This document shows positions 41,104-49,680 of a DNA stretch of 64,000 nt, piece by piece; positions within the stretch are counted from its first letter, which is position 1; each line of letters opens with the position of its first letter. Origin of the DNA: an uncultured Clostridium sp. (lineage in GTDB: Bacteria > Bacillota > Clostridia > Clostridiales > Clostridiaceae). The stretch covers positions 36,292 to 100,291 of the forward strand of contig CACZYK010000007.1 in the NCBI GenBank assembly GCA_902785295.1, read 5' to 3'. The translations under genes were made by a program, and so were the position numbers. The notes under the pieces are model-generated. The model made no database searches, was not told where the DNA came from, and was given only the letters and a program-made list of their open reading frames with translations.

Positions 41104-41388
41104 ATGATAAACACATATGATGACTTTAAGGAAGAACTTAGTTATTATGGAGAGGAAACAGGCTTCTTTTCAAAACAACTAATCCATAACAAAGAAAAGA
41201 TATACTCAATAAGAGAGATTGAATCTATAATAACTAAAGAGCTATTCTTTAAAGCCATAGTAGAGGATAATGAGATTATAGTGAGTACTACTAAAAGAAT
41301 TAATCCTAAACCACAAACGGACATTGTATTAAGTGACAATGGAAGTTTTAAGTTTAAAGGAGAAATAATTCACTTACATATGGTATAA
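41104..41388 (+). CDS. Small unknown protein
   Basis: 94 residues from ATG 41104 with AAGGGGGATGTTT upstream; the frame is open further back but without a site. Beta-rich. Unknown. Confidence 0.72.
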   Translation: MINTYDDFKEELSYYGEETGFFSKQLIHNKEKIYSIREIESIITKELFFKAIVEDNEIIVSTTKRINPKPQTDIVLSDNGSFKFKGEIIHLHMV

Positions 41389-41417
41389 AAATTATAAAAA
41401 TAAAATAAAAATATACC

Positions 41418-41446
41418 TTGCAAAAGACTAGACTTTGTGATATAAT
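41418..41446 (+). promoter_or_regulatory. Promoter of the DGxHR/recombinase-like pair
   Basis: TTGCAA (41418-41423), 17-bp spacer, TATAAT (41441-41446). Confidence 0.8.
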
Positions 41447-41474
41447 TTAGTTGTAAAAGATATTAAGGAGTGTG

Positions 41475-42866
41475 ATGGGCGAGATGAGTAATTTATTTAT
41501 GCTTAACACCAAAGACAAAATAAAAAATATCTTACAAGTAATAATTAATGATGAAATTGACAATCCAAAATTTGCAGAAAAAATAGTTAAAGAATATATT
41601 AAAAGAGGTTTACCTTTTAATAAGGTTTCAGAAATTCTTACTGAAGGAATAGATAAAACATGGGACACTTTAACTCAGATGGAGCAGATAGGTTTTGTCA
41701 TAGGAAGTCAGTCTTTTGCTAAAAACAAAATAGAAATAAAAGATTATTTTGGAGAGAACGTATTAAAAAATTATTATACCTTGTCTCCGACCAAGAAGCA
41801 AATAGAAAAGGAGGTGTTATTAAAGAAGTTTAGAAAAGTAGATGATTTTAATTATTACGGATATGTGACATATGAAGATATTTATAAATGGTATGTAAAT
41901 GGATTATTATTTTACAATACCAACTCCCAAAGAGATACCAAGTTAAAAAGGCTAGGTACAAAAGGTTTGTTCTTTAAAACTTTCAATATAAACAGGGAAA
42001 ATGTAGAAAAGATTGCAGAATTAATGTTAAAAAAGAAATACAATGCAGATACAATAATTTTAAATAGTAGAATTATAAAGAATAAAGAAATGAATTTAGA
42101 AGAAATGCCTTCAGAGATAGAGGGTATTTGTGATATAAAAATAGTTCCAGAATATGATGATAAAAAAGATAATCAAACAATATTAGATATAGTAGATGGT
42201 ATGCACAGAATTGAAGGAGTAGTAGTCGCAACAGAAAAGAATCTAGCTGAAAAGGGAAGTTATTTAAAAGGTGGATTATTTTTAAATCTTGTAGTAAGAA
42301 CGGTTGAAGAAGCAAGAGGAATAGTTGCTCAAACTTTTGAACGTTCAGACTTAAAAGACAATGACTACAAAGAATTATTGAAAAATGATGAGTATACAGT
42401 CTTCTTAAATAGGCTAATTGATAAGGTTAGCATATTAGAAGATAATGTAACAGATAAGTTTGAAGAATGTGTGATGTTAAAAAAATTAACTTACAAAGGT
42501 CTATTATTAAGGACTATTAAATTTATGAATTTAGATTTAAAAAGCAGAGCTAAAATTGCTAGTAAAGAAGAAACAATGTCAGAAAATATTAATGATATGG
42601 TAGATTATTTAAAAGTAAAATTTTATAATGATAGCTTAGAATTAATGAAAGAAAGTTCAATATTTTTAAGTATTAATATTTTTTGTGGTTATGTTTTTAT
42701 TAGCGATAAAATTGAAAACTATAATATTTTAACAAAATTTTGTGATAAACTATATGAGTGTCAAGGTGAATTAGCAGGTTTTAAATTAGGCACAAAGAAT
42801 TTTCCAATGGGTGTGCTAACAAATTTCTTTTACAATATATTGAAAGATGTGGAGGAGAGTGATTAG
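41475..42866 (+). CDS. DGxHR-motif protein, possibly YopQ-like
   Basis: About 463 residues. Centre of the protein has DGMHRIEGVVVATEKN and later TFERSDLKDNDYKELL, the pattern of the DGQHR (DndB/ParB-like fold) families. The rest is unrecognised. Length and its position between a tyrosine recombinase and a recombinase-like protein recall SPbeta YopQ (about 460 residues), part of the lysogeny module. That parallel is from memory and needs an alignment. It is followed after 3 bases by the next gene. Confidence 0.75.
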   Translation: MGEMSNLFMLNTKDKIKNILQVIINDEIDNPKFAEKIVKEYIKRGLPFNKVSEILTEGIDKTWDTLTQMEQIGFVIGSQSFAKNKIEIKDYFGENVLKNYYTLSPTKKQIEKEVLLKKFRKVDDFNYYGYVTYEDIYKWYVNGLLFYNTNSQRDTKLKRLGTKGLFFKTFNINRENVEKIAELMLKKKYNADTIILNSRIIKNKEMNLEEMPSEIEGICDIKIVPEYDDKKDNQTILDIVDGMHRIEGVVVATEKNLAEKGSYLKGGLFLNLVVRTVEEARGIVAQTFERSDLKDNDYKELLKNDEYTVFLNRLIDKVSILEDNVTDKFEECVMLKKLTYKGLLLRTIKFMNLDLKSRAKIASKEETMSENINDMVDYLKVKFYNDSLELMKESSIFLSINIFCGYVFISDKIENYNILTKFCDKLYECQGELAGFKLGTKNFPMGVLTNFFYNILKDVEESD

Positions 42867-42869
42867 CAT

Positions 42870-44006
42870 ATGATTAAAGAGTTTATTGGTAAGTCTTATG
42901 AAACGGAACAAGACAAGAAAAATATTTTAAAAAATTATGATGACTATGAAAAAAGAAAATTAATTTATTTAAATGAAATGTATAAAGAAAACAGTTTAAA
43001 TACTTTAATTAATTCATGGAGTAAATATGAAAAGCATATACACAAATTTGAAGAGTTGTTTAATAAAGATTTAATGGAATTTAATTCAAATGAAATTAAA
43101 GGTGTTATAACAAATTTAGTTAGCTATGGCACAGATGTAAAAAGTGGAGTTTATAATTTTATAAATAATTATTTTAAATGGTGTGAACTTAGAGGAGAAG
43201 TAGTTACTAATCCTTGTAATGTTATTGATAGAAAAGAAATTATTTCAGACAACGAACAAGTCTTAAAAAAGAAAATTCAATCTATAGATTATATTGAAGA
43301 CTTATTAGAATTATCAGATGATTTAAATTGTTTATACTTAGCTTTTCCTTTATTATTAGCTAGGTATGGAATCGTAGGAAATAAATTATCCTATATGAGA
43401 AAATTAAAATGGGAAGATATTGATTATGAAAACAAAAAAGTAAGAATATGTGATGAAGTCAACGGAACTTTTTACATACCAGTTGATGATATATTCTTAA
43501 AATGGATAAAAACAATGAAGGAAACTACTACTTACGATAGTGTAAGAAAAGGAGATAACATTGTAACAAAAGACCTTTACGATAATGGATATGTTTTAAA
43601 GAAAACTACAGATGAAGGTGGGTACATAAAAAACGATAGTTCAGTAAACTCAAGAAATGCGAGATTTACTAAATTGATAAAAGAATTTGACAAGAGTTTC
43701 AAGAGAATATCATATGAAGGCTTATATAAAGCTAGAATATTAGATTTTTTAGTTAAGGCTAGAGAAAGTGGAGCTTTAACAACAGATAAGATGTACAAGA
43801 TTGATAGAATATTTATGCCAAAGGCAACAAAAGAACAATTATTTGAAAAGAATACTCGTTTAAAAAGATTATGGTCTACGGTTGGAGGTGACAAGATATA
43901 TACACAGAGGGAAAGCGAGAATATCCCTTTAGTAGACAATTCAATAGCAAAAGAATTAGCAAACGAGTATAAAATTGATTTATCAACTTTGCCAGAAATA
44001 AGGTAA
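42870..44006 (+). CDS. Tyrosine-recombinase-fold protein lacking the first catalytic Arg; MrpR/YopR-like candidate
   Basis: 378 residues. Residues 45-120 fit the core-binding domain of integrases. The catalytic-domain start reads LLARYGIVGNKLSYMRKLKWEDIDYENKKVRI, in which the expected TGxRxSE arginine is absent, and no HxxR or terminal Tyr motif is seen. Such inactive recombinases act as DNA-binding regulators; the SPbeta repressor MrpR (YopR) is one. Inferred role: repressor or maintenance regulator. Confidence 0.72.
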   Translation: MIKEFIGKSYETEQDKKNILKNYDDYEKRKLIYLNEMYKENSLNTLINSWSKYEKHIHKFEELFNKDLMEFNSNEIKGVITNLVSYGTDVKSGVYNFINNYFKWCELRGEVVTNPCNVIDRKEIISDNEQVLKKKIQSIDYIEDLLELSDDLNCLYLAFPLLLARYGIVGNKLSYMRKLKWEDIDYENKKVRICDEVNGTFYIPVDDIFLKWIKTMKETTTYDSVRKGDNIVTKDLYDNGYVLKKTTDEGGYIKNDSSVNSRNARFTKLIKEFDKSFKRISYEGLYKARILDFLVKARESGALTTDKMYKIDRIFMPKATKEQLFEKNTRLKRLWSTVGGDKIYTQRESENIPLVDNSIAKELANEYKIDLSTLPEIR

Positions 44007-44152
44007 AGAATATTATTTTAAATTATTTCTAAAAATATAATTAAAAAACATTTCTAAGAGGGTAGATAATATTAAATAAATTAAAACAGAAAAAAACTTA
44101 ATAAAGATTGACACACAATTATTTTTTAACAGATACACAAATAATATAAAAA

Positions 44153-44166
44153 CGAACAGGCGTTCG
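44153..44166. promoter_or_regulatory. LexA/DinR (SOS) box
   Basis: CGAACAGGCGTTCG is a perfect dyad and fits the Firmicutes SOS consensus CGAAC-N4-GTTC. It lies 39 bases downstream of TTGACA (44108-44113) and immediately after an AT-rich -10-like ATAATATAAA. It would block a promoter in this gap. Confidence 0.75.
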
Positions 44167-44254
44167 CATGTGTTCGATATTAGTTCTGAAGCTAGTAAAA
44201 TAGGGTGTCAAGTAATATTGGCTAACTTTAAAAGTTAGTCAATAATTGTTTTTA
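44167..44254 (+). ncRNA. Candidate SOS-controlled short transcript
   Basis: Between the SOS box and a terminator there is no gene with a ribosome binding site; only an 11-codon frame from 44167 is open. The stem ATTGGCTAACTTT/AAAGTTAGTCAAT (44217-44229, 44231-44243) followed by TTGTTTTTAT is an intrinsic terminator. A short regulatory RNA under LexA control is the simplest reading. Confidence 0.45.
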
Positions 44255-44255
44255 T

Positions 44256-44304
44256 AAAAATAAAATAAAAAAGTGTTGACATAATATTATAAAGAGGTTA
44301 TAAT
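44256..44304 (+). promoter_or_regulatory. Promoter with A-rich dispersed motif
   Basis: AATAAAATAAAAAAGTG, then TTGACA (44276-44281), 17-bp spacer, TATAAT (44299-44304). Confidence 0.88.
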
Positions 44305-44354
44305 ATTACTTGTAAGGTCAAAAGATAAAATTTTAAGGAAAGGATTGATAAATT

Positions 44355-45224
44355 ATGGGAAAATATAAAAGTTTTGAAATACAATTAGTTAAAGGAGACA
44401 TAGTTACAAAACTAAGCAATGAAGCCAGTTACACAGAAATGTGTAAGAACTATTCTGAAAAAAAGAAAGACCTTTTAAAGAATAATGATTTAAATATAGA
44501 AAGAATTGCTCTAATTGGAATAACTCAAGAAGGAACTTCTAGTACAATTAGAGAAACAGTTTTAATAGATAGACCAAAGGAACAAGAAGAAGTAAAAACA
44601 ATATCAAAAGACAAACAAAATAAACAAGTTAATGCAAACAGTATTTATGATGGAGGAATAGATGTATCTAGTTTTTCAGTTGATTATCATAATGTGAACA
44701 ATGAACTAGGACAACTAAAGACAATAAGTTTAAATCTTATGAAGAAACTGAAAGAAGCTACAACTCAAGTAGGGGTGCTGGATAAACAAAGGGATAATTT
44801 CTTTCACATACTAGAAGAACTCTATCCTAAGTATATGAATAAAGAAATAGGAGAACAACAATTAGCCAAAGAGCTTAAAGAGTGCTTTTTAAACATAGGT
44901 AAAGCTAATACATTGCGTAGGGAGTGTAAAAATAATATAGCAGTTCTATCAAGTGTTATTAATACTCTAAGTCTAAATAAAACCTCTAGCTTAGTAGATA
45001 GTAAGATTAAGACACTAGAACAGAACAAACATAAAACTACAGACTTTTCTAAAAGCAATTTGAAACAAAACAACCTACTTCCTAGAATTGTTAAATTTAA
45101 GGGTGGAAAAGACAGGGTAACTAAATTAACTCAGCTTAGAAAGAAGTATGATAAAGTTGAGGTTATGGAAAACAAGAACGAGATTTGGTGCTACAATAAT
45201 TATTATAATGGAGTAGCTAAATAA
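44355..45224 (+). CDS. Unknown protein with central coiled coil
   Basis: 289 residues. Residues 110-175 form a coiled coil (NELGQLKTISLNLMKKLKEA). The C-terminal 40 residues are a compact basic and aromatic domain (LTQLRKKYDKVEVMENKNEIW). AAGGAAAGGATTG precedes the ATG. Unknown. Confidence 0.78.
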   Translation: MGKYKSFEIQLVKGDIVTKLSNEASYTEMCKNYSEKKKDLLKNNDLNIERIALIGITQEGTSSTIRETVLIDRPKEQEEVKTISKDKQNKQVNANSIYDGGIDVSSFSVDYHNVNNELGQLKTISLNLMKKLKEATTQVGVLDKQRDNFFHILEELYPKYMNKEIGEQQLAKELKECFLNIGKANTLRRECKNNIAVLSSVINTLSLNKTSSLVDSKIKTLEQNKHKTTDFSKSNLKQNNLLPRIVKFKGGKDRVTKLTQLRKKYDKVEVMENKNEIWCYNNYYNGVAK

Positions 45225-45263
45225 TATAACTAAGTAGATTTTAAAACAGAGGAGGACAAAGAA

Positions 45264-45593
45264 ATGAGTTTAGGAATACAAAATGTCTTGTCATTGTGTA
45301 ACTTAGGTGTGGGAATTATAGATAGTATTTTGGTAACTAGAATGATTCTAAAGTGTCAAGAAGAATTAAGAAATAGGAACTGTAAGAAGAAATTAAATAC
45401 TTCGCTAGGAAGAATTATGTTATTAGTAATAATAAGTCTTATACCAATAGTAAACCTAACGTGGTTTTTCATGTTAGTCTTGTTTAATTTAGATGGCACA
45501 ATTAAAAGAATAATTGATGATAATTATAATGTCACACACACTCGTGACTTCAGTCATGAGTTAGTGACACCATATAGAAATATCATTCAATAA
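45264..45593 (+). CDS. Membrane protein, C-terminus replaced by IS605-type insertion
   Basis: 109 residues with hydrophobic segments at about 10-28 and 49-75. The last 20 residues (from about THTRDFSHEL) are encoded by the left end of the mobile element at 45535, so the natural C-terminus has been lost. AGAGGAGGACAAAGAA precedes the ATG. Confidence 0.72.
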   Translation: MSLGIQNVLSLCNLGVGIIDSILVTRMILKCQEELRNRNCKKKLNTSLGRIMLLVIISLIPIVNLTWFFMLVLFNLDGTIKRIIDDNYNVTHTRDFSHELVTPYRNIIQ

Positions 45594-45780
45594 ATTTAAT
45601 CACATCTTCAATTTTACAATGTAAACAAGAACATATTTTATCAAGGACAGACATGGATATATATTCATTCTTTCCGATTTTAGCAAGAGTGTTCATGCTC
45701 ATACCAGTAAGTTCACGTAGTTGAGTTTTCGTCATGTCATTTTCAATAAGTAATTTTAACAGTGGTTTGTATGAAAACAT
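45583..45780 (-). CDS. Xre/Cro-type helix-turn-helix regulator of the TnpB element
   Basis: 65 residues from the ATG at 45780 (GGAGGTGATATT upstream). The helix-turn-helix is MTKTQLRELTGMSMNTLAKI. It is divergent from tnpB with 150 bases between, so it may repress the shared promoter region. Such regulators accompany some IS605-type tnpB genes. Confidence 0.85.
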   Translation of the reverse strand: MFSYKPLLKLLIENDMTKTQLRELTGMSMNTLAKIGKNEYISMSVLDKICSCLHCKIEDVIKFIE

Positions 45781-45933
45781 AATATCACCTCCATATTTAT
45801 ATTGTAACATATAAAATGTAATAGTAAAGATAAAATATATAGAAAATTATATAAAATATGTTGACAAATAATATAGAAAGTGATATATTATATATAGAAA
45901 CACAAATATATAATATAAAAAGGAGGATATTTT

Positions 45934-47271
45934 ATGAAAGTATATTCATCTTATAAAGTAAAAATTAAACATTATAACAATATTTTTAAACAAACAGTTG
46001 AGATATATAGAAATGCAGTATCCTTCTTTATAGATGTTTGTGATAAAGAATGGGATACATTAAAACCATTAAAAAATCTGGAAAGATGTAGTAAAATTGA
46101 AAAATTAACAATCCAAACAAAGAAAAACCAAAACCCTAAATATGATTTTAATGAAAGATTTTATAAAATGCCAGTGTATTTTAGACGTTCAGCGATAAAT
46201 ACTGCAATAGGTTGCTATTCTTCATATTATTCTAATTTAAAGAATTGGGAAGCAAATCCTATTGATAAGAAACCTACGTTACAATTAGATAGAAATGTAA
46301 TGCCTACATTCTATAAAGGTAACACTTATATTCGTACAGATAGCAATACAGCAAGAATTAAGATTTTTCATAAAAATGATTGGGTTTGGTTAGATGTAGA
46401 ATTAAATAATCGAGATGTAAAATATATTCAAAAACATTGCAAGTTTAAAAAAGAATATGTTCCTACGTTAAAGAAACAAGGAAAATGTTGGTATTTAGTA
46501 TTTCCATTTTCTGATGATATAAAACTTCAAAAAGTAGATATTAAAGAGCAACTTATTTGTGCAGTTGATTTAGGATTAAATAATAATGCAACTTGTTCAA
46601 TAATGCAGAGTAATGGAACTGTCGTTGGAAGAAAATTTATCAATCTTAGAACAGAAAAAGACCATTTATACAAATCATTGAACAGAGTTAAGAAAGCACA
46701 ACAAAATGGTGCAAGAAAATGTCCTACTCTTTGGAAACACGTAAATGATTTAAATACAGATGTTAGTAGAAAAACAGCAAAAGAGATTATAGACTTTGCA
46801 GTTTTATACAATGTAGATGTAATTGTATTTGAATACTTGGATACACAAGGCAAGAAAAAAGGTAAAGGTAAACAGAAACTTGCACTTTGGAGAAAACAAG
46901 AAATACAAAGACTTGTAGAACATAAAGCACATATATTAGGAATTAGAATTAGTAGAATTTGTGCTTGGAATACAAGCAGATTAGCATTTGATGGTTCTGG
47001 AAAGGTCGAAAGAGGTACTTATATTCAGAATGGCAAAGAAAAATATAATTACTCTATTTGCACTTTTCAAAATGGCAAACAATATCATTGCGATTTAAAT
47101 GCAACTTATAATATTGGAGCAAGATATTTTATAAGAGAACTTTTAAAATCCAACTCAGTGATGAGAAGGTTGCCTAATCAGACAAAAGATTCTGATTATG
47201 GTACGGGAACAACACGCACCTTGTCTACGTTAATTAGACTTAATGCAGATTTATGTGGTGTATCTGCATAA
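45934..47271 (+). CDS. tnpB: TnpB RNA-guided nuclease (IS605 type)
   Basis: 445 residues. RuvC-I is AVDLGLNNNAT, RuvC-II is VIVFEYLDTQG, RuvC-III is CDLNATYNIGARY; Asp, Glu and Asp are all present. The usual zinc-finger cysteines are missing (ICAWNTSRLAFDGSG in that place). AAAAGGAGGATATTTT precedes the ATG. The 3' sequence to the right end (47272-47355) should encode the omega RNA. Confidence 0.92.
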   Translation: MKVYSSYKVKIKHYNNIFKQTVEIYRNAVSFFIDVCDKEWDTLKPLKNLERCSKIEKLTIQTKKNQNPKYDFNERFYKMPVYFRRSAINTAIGCYSSYYSNLKNWEANPIDKKPTLQLDRNVMPTFYKGNTYIRTDSNTARIKIFHKNDWVWLDVELNNRDVKYIQKHCKFKKEYVPTLKKQGKCWYLVFPFSDDIKLQKVDIKEQLICAVDLGLNNNATCSIMQSNGTVVGRKFINLRTEKDHLYKSLNRVKKAQQNGARKCPTLWKHVNDLNTDVSRKTAKEIIDFAVLYNVDVIVFEYLDTQGKKKGKGKQKLALWRKQEIQRLVEHKAHILGIRISRICAWNTSRLAFDGSGKVERGTYIQNGKEKYNYSICTFQNGKQYHCDLNATYNIGARYFIRELLKSNSVMRRLPNQTKDSDYGTGTTRTLSTLIRLNADLCGVSA

Positions 47272-47388
47272 CATCTGAGTTTAGAACTGTATGGTAGATA
47301 AGTAATTTGGTTTCTAAAGAACTGGAAGCACACGACTTTAGTCGTGTGAGTGTTCACAAATTTGAGAACAAAAGGTAGGGGACTAATT

Positions 47389-47493
47389 ATGCTAGAGAAT
47401 GTGAAAAACTTAATTTCAAGTCATTTAGACGCTGTATTTGTATTAATTTTTACAATATTGTTATTCTTAATGGTGAAAGTGAGTGTGAAGTAA
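47389..47493 (+). CDS. Small single-helix membrane protein
   Basis: 34 residues with a transmembrane helix (AVFVLIFTILLFLMVKV). AAAGGTAGGGGACTAATT precedes the ATG. One base separates it from the next gene. Confidence 0.6.
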   Translation: MLENVKNLISSHLDAVFVLIFTILLFLMVKVSVK

Positions 47494-47494
47494 A

Positions 47495-47773
47495 ATGGCA
47501 AAAGTAGATTTAAGAGAAGCTGTAATAGGAGAAGATGGAAAGTTATACTGTGAATGTGGTAAACCTCTAGGAAGAATGAAAGACTATGGATTAGTAACTA
47601 AAAATGGAGAAAAGTTTATTCAATTCATTAGATTTTGTAGTGGTACTAAATGTCATATTCTAAGTCAATATTGTTGGACTGGAATTATAGGAGATGATAG
47701 GAGACTTGTATTTAAAGAAAGCGATTTAACAGAAGTTAAGGAAGTTCAGAGCAAAAAGGAAGGTGAAGAATAA
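47495..47773 (+). CDS. Small zinc-binding-type protein
   Basis: 92 residues with CECGKP, FCSGTKCH and a further Cys, a likely zinc site. Directly coupled to the gene before it. Unknown. Confidence 0.72.
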   Translation: MAKVDLREAVIGEDGKLYCECGKPLGRMKDYGLVTKNGEKFIQFIRFCSGTKCHILSQYCWTGIIGDDRRLVFKESDLTEVKEVQSKKEGEE

Positions 47774-47836
47774 ATGGTAATTGCTTTCACAGGACATAGA
47801 AAATTAAATGAAGAAGTGGCAAGGAAAAAATATTAA
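47774..47836 (+). pseudogene. 5' fragment of a SLOG/DUF1273-type gene
   Basis: Frame starts MVIAFTGHRKLNEEVARKKY and stops after 20 codons. MxIAFTGHR is the start of DUF1273/SLOG-type proteins, which are about 170-200 residues. The remainder has been removed, probably when the adjacent IS scar formed. Confidence 0.6.
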
Positions 47837-47866
47837 ATTTATTTGAAAAATAATAGCAAAAACATA

Positions 47867-47896
47867 TTGACAAATAAAATAAAAAAGTAATATAAT
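47867..47896 (+). promoter_or_regulatory. Promoter with the A-rich motif inside the spacer
   Basis: TTGACA (47867-47872), 18-bp spacer made of AATAAAATAAAAAAGTAA, TATAAT (47891-47896). The motif is between the boxes rather than upstream of -35. Confidence 0.7.
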
Positions 47897-47934
47897 AAAT
47901 AAGCAACTTGAGAAAAAATTTTAAGGGGTAAAAG

Positions 47935-48101
47935 AACAGTTAATAAAAACTTATAAAAAGTTATAAATTAGTGTTGACTTTTATAAGTTTTAAGCACAAG
48001 GTAATAATGAAATTTTAAAAATATTATTAGGTGGGGTTAAGGAGGTGAAAATGATGATAAAGACATTAAAGATTAAACTAAAACCCAATAACAAACAAAA
48101 T
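47935..48101 (+). mobile_element. IS607 scar: left end joined to the start of tnpB
   Basis: 47936-47990 matches the left end of IS607 element 2 (AACAGTTAATAAAAACTTAT onward). 48046-48100 matches the first 50 bases of its tnpB with the same GGTGAAAATGATGATAAAG. The tnpA between is missing and tnpB is cut at 48101 by an IS3 remnant. Confidence 0.85.
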
Positions 48102-48236
48102 GGACCTATGTCAATATAGTAGACACATTTTTTTTAGTTTTTTAAGCAGATTGTGTAATAAGATCTTCATAAGCTTGTGGAGTCATATAACCAATTCTGC
48201 TATGAATTCTTTTTCTGTTATACCAACTCAAATATT
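48102..48236 (-). mobile_element. IS3-family remnant (end of orfB and terminal repeat)
   Basis: On the minus strand 48236-48143 encodes QYLSWYNRKRIHSRIGYMTP and QAYEDLITQSA before a stop, the C-terminus of an IS150-group transposase. Beyond it TGGACCTATGTCAATATAGT (plus strand, 48102-48121) is the usual IS3-type end. Everything 5' of this is gone. Confidence 0.8.
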
Positions 48237-48440
48237 GAAGAATGGAGTAAGAAATTACCAAAACTTGATGATGTAAATAAAAATAATGAGAGTGAAGAAT
48301 ATAAACTACTTGAAATTTATCAAGACGGTAGGTATTTATCTTTGCAAGACATGCTTATAGTGTTAGGTTGGTTTTTATCTGGAGAAGATTTGAGAGAACT
48401 ATTATCAAGCAATGAAAAAGTTTGGTGTGTGGAGGAGTAA
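48237..48440 (+). pseudogene. 3' fragment of a gene truncated by the IS3 remnant
   Basis: From the junction the frame reads EEWSKKLPKLDDVNKNNESE... to VWCVEE at 48440. An upstream ATG at 48177 lies in IS3 sequence, so the apparent 87-codon frame is chimeric. The fragment is coupled to the RecU gene and may still be translated. Original function unknown. Confidence 0.7.
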
Positions 48441-48444
48441 TTTA

Positions 48445-48993
48445 ATGGGAGAAAAAAAATTAAAAGATACTAAGAAAAAAATTCCAAAATCTAGTTATCG
48501 GAACAGAGGGTTGAAATTTGAAGAAAGAATACAACACAAATGCGATGAACTAAGAAAAAATAAGGTCGCCTTATTAAGCAAAGTTCCAACAGAATGGAAG
48601 GTTGTAAGAAGGGGGGCTTATATAGTTAAAGCTTTTACTGTAGCAGAATCACGTTTTGTAGATTTTGTAGGTTGTAATAACAAAGGACAAGCAATAGGAA
48701 TTGAAGCAAAAGAAACTTCTAATAAAACAAGTTTTCCTTTTGGTAACATTAAAGAAAGTCAATTTTCATTCTTTGGCTTATGGTGTGGATTAGGAGCAAT
48801 AGGATATTATATAATACACTTTAAAGAACATGAAAAAGTATTTTTAGTTAGAGCAACAGACTTAGAAGAAATTAAAGATACCATAGGTAGAAAATCAGTC
48901 CCTTATAAAATGTTTTGTGAAGATGATAGGTTCATTGAATTAGATTATGAAAAATTAAACTTTGAAGATTATATAAATAATATAAAAAAGTAG
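48445..48993 (+). CDS. recU: RecU-like Holliday junction resolvase
   Basis: 182 residues from ATG 48445, with GTGGAGGAG upstream. RecU motifs: YRNRGLKFEERI, then ESRFVDFVGC, IGIEAKETSN, SFPFGNIKESQFSFF. Active-site Asp (VDF), Glu and Lys (EAKE) are present. RecU cuts four-way junctions during recombination and phage DNA maturation. The stop codon lies in the next promoter. Confidence 0.92.
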   Translation: MGEKKLKDTKKKIPKSSYRNRGLKFEERIQHKCDELRKNKVALLSKVPTEWKVVRRGAYIVKAFTVAESRFVDFVGCNNKGQAIGIEAKETSNKTSFPFGNIKESQFSFFGLWCGLGAIGYYIIHFKEHEKVFLVRATDLEEIKDTIGRKSVPYKMFCEDDRFIELDYEKLNFEDYINNIKK

Positions 48994-49022
48994 TTGACAA
49001 AATAATTTTATAGTATTATAAT
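48974..49022 (+). promoter_or_regulatory. Promoter with A-rich dispersed motif
   Basis: AATAATATAAAAAAGTA overlaps the recU 3' end, then TTGACA (48994-48999), 17-bp spacer, TATAAT (49017-49022). Confidence 0.88.
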
Positions 49023-49067
49023 TTTAAATGTACTAAGAAATTAAATTGTTTTCAAGGAGGATTGGCG

Positions 49068-49229
49068 TTGAGCAAAGAACAAAAGAAACTAATGTATAAT
49101 TTAAGCGTCATAGAAGATGGAATATATCAAGAACTAATGAAACTACATAATAATGAAAAAGCAAACAAAGAAAATTTAAGTTTATATTTAAAATTATTAG
49201 CTGAAGCAATAGAATTAAATGATAAATAA
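49068..49229 (+). CDS. Small helical protein
   Basis: 53 residues from TTG 49068 with AAGGAGGATTGGCG upstream, one of the best sites in the window. Charged helix. Unknown. Confidence 0.7.
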   Translation: MSKEQKKLMYNLSVIEDGIYQELMKLHNNEKANKENLSLYLKLLAEAIELNDK

Positions 49230-49278
49230 TTAGTTTAATTCTCAATTAAAAACAATATAAAAAAGCGAGGTGTAATAA

Positions 49279-49680
49279 ATGAAGTGCAAAGATTGTTGTT
49301 CATATCGTCCTTCAGATTTTATTGGTGGTCAAGGAACTTGTAAAGAAAGTTTACAACCTGTCATAGTAGACAAAGAATGTAGTCTATACTTAAAAGAAAA
49401 ACAACCACAGTATAAAACTATTAATGGGGAAAAGGAGGGTGCAAATAAAATGGAAGAATATATTAGAGATTATAACAATATTTTTTTAGATGACGTTATA
49501 GAAAGAATAAACTATAAAATATTAAACTGTGTAGAAAGAAATTTTAATGCAGGGAAATTAGAAGATAAATTCTGTTTAGAGGAATTGTCTATGTTACAGA
49601 AAGCCAAAGAACTTTTCTTAGATTGTGCAGATGAAATTTATGAAGAAAGATTAGAAGAATCTGATGAGGAAGAAGAATAA
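49279..49680 (+). CDS. Cysteine-rich small protein
   Basis: 133 residues. N-terminal KCKDCCSYRPSD, GTCKESLQP and KECSLY suggest a zinc-binding knuckle; the C-terminal half is acidic and helical. GCGAGGTG precedes the ATG, directly after a copy of the A-rich motif (49252-49265). Its last base is shared with the next start. Confidence 0.75.
   Translation: MKCKDCCSYRPSDFIGGQGTCKESLQPVIVDKECSLYLKEKQPQYKTINGEKEGANKMEEYIRDYNNIFLDDVIERINYKILNCVERNFNAGKLEDKFCLEELSMLQKAKELFLDCADEIYEERLEESDEEEE

Larger units (their letters stand above)
45535..47355 (+). mobile_element. IS200/IS605-family TnpB element without TnpA
   Basis: The left end has the imperfect hairpin CTCGTGAC/GTCATGAG (about 45541-45560). 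The right end has CACACGAC/GTCGTGTG (about 47331-47350). Subterminal hairpins, no terminal repeats and no target duplication mark the IS605 group. Between them are a small Xre-type regulator on the minus strand and tnpB. No Y1 transposase is present, so movement needs one in trans. Confidence 0.8.

Noticed and set aside
48177-48440. 87-codon gene from ATG 48177
   Set aside because: The first 20 codons read through the complement of an IS3 transposase end; only the part from about 48237 is the original gene.
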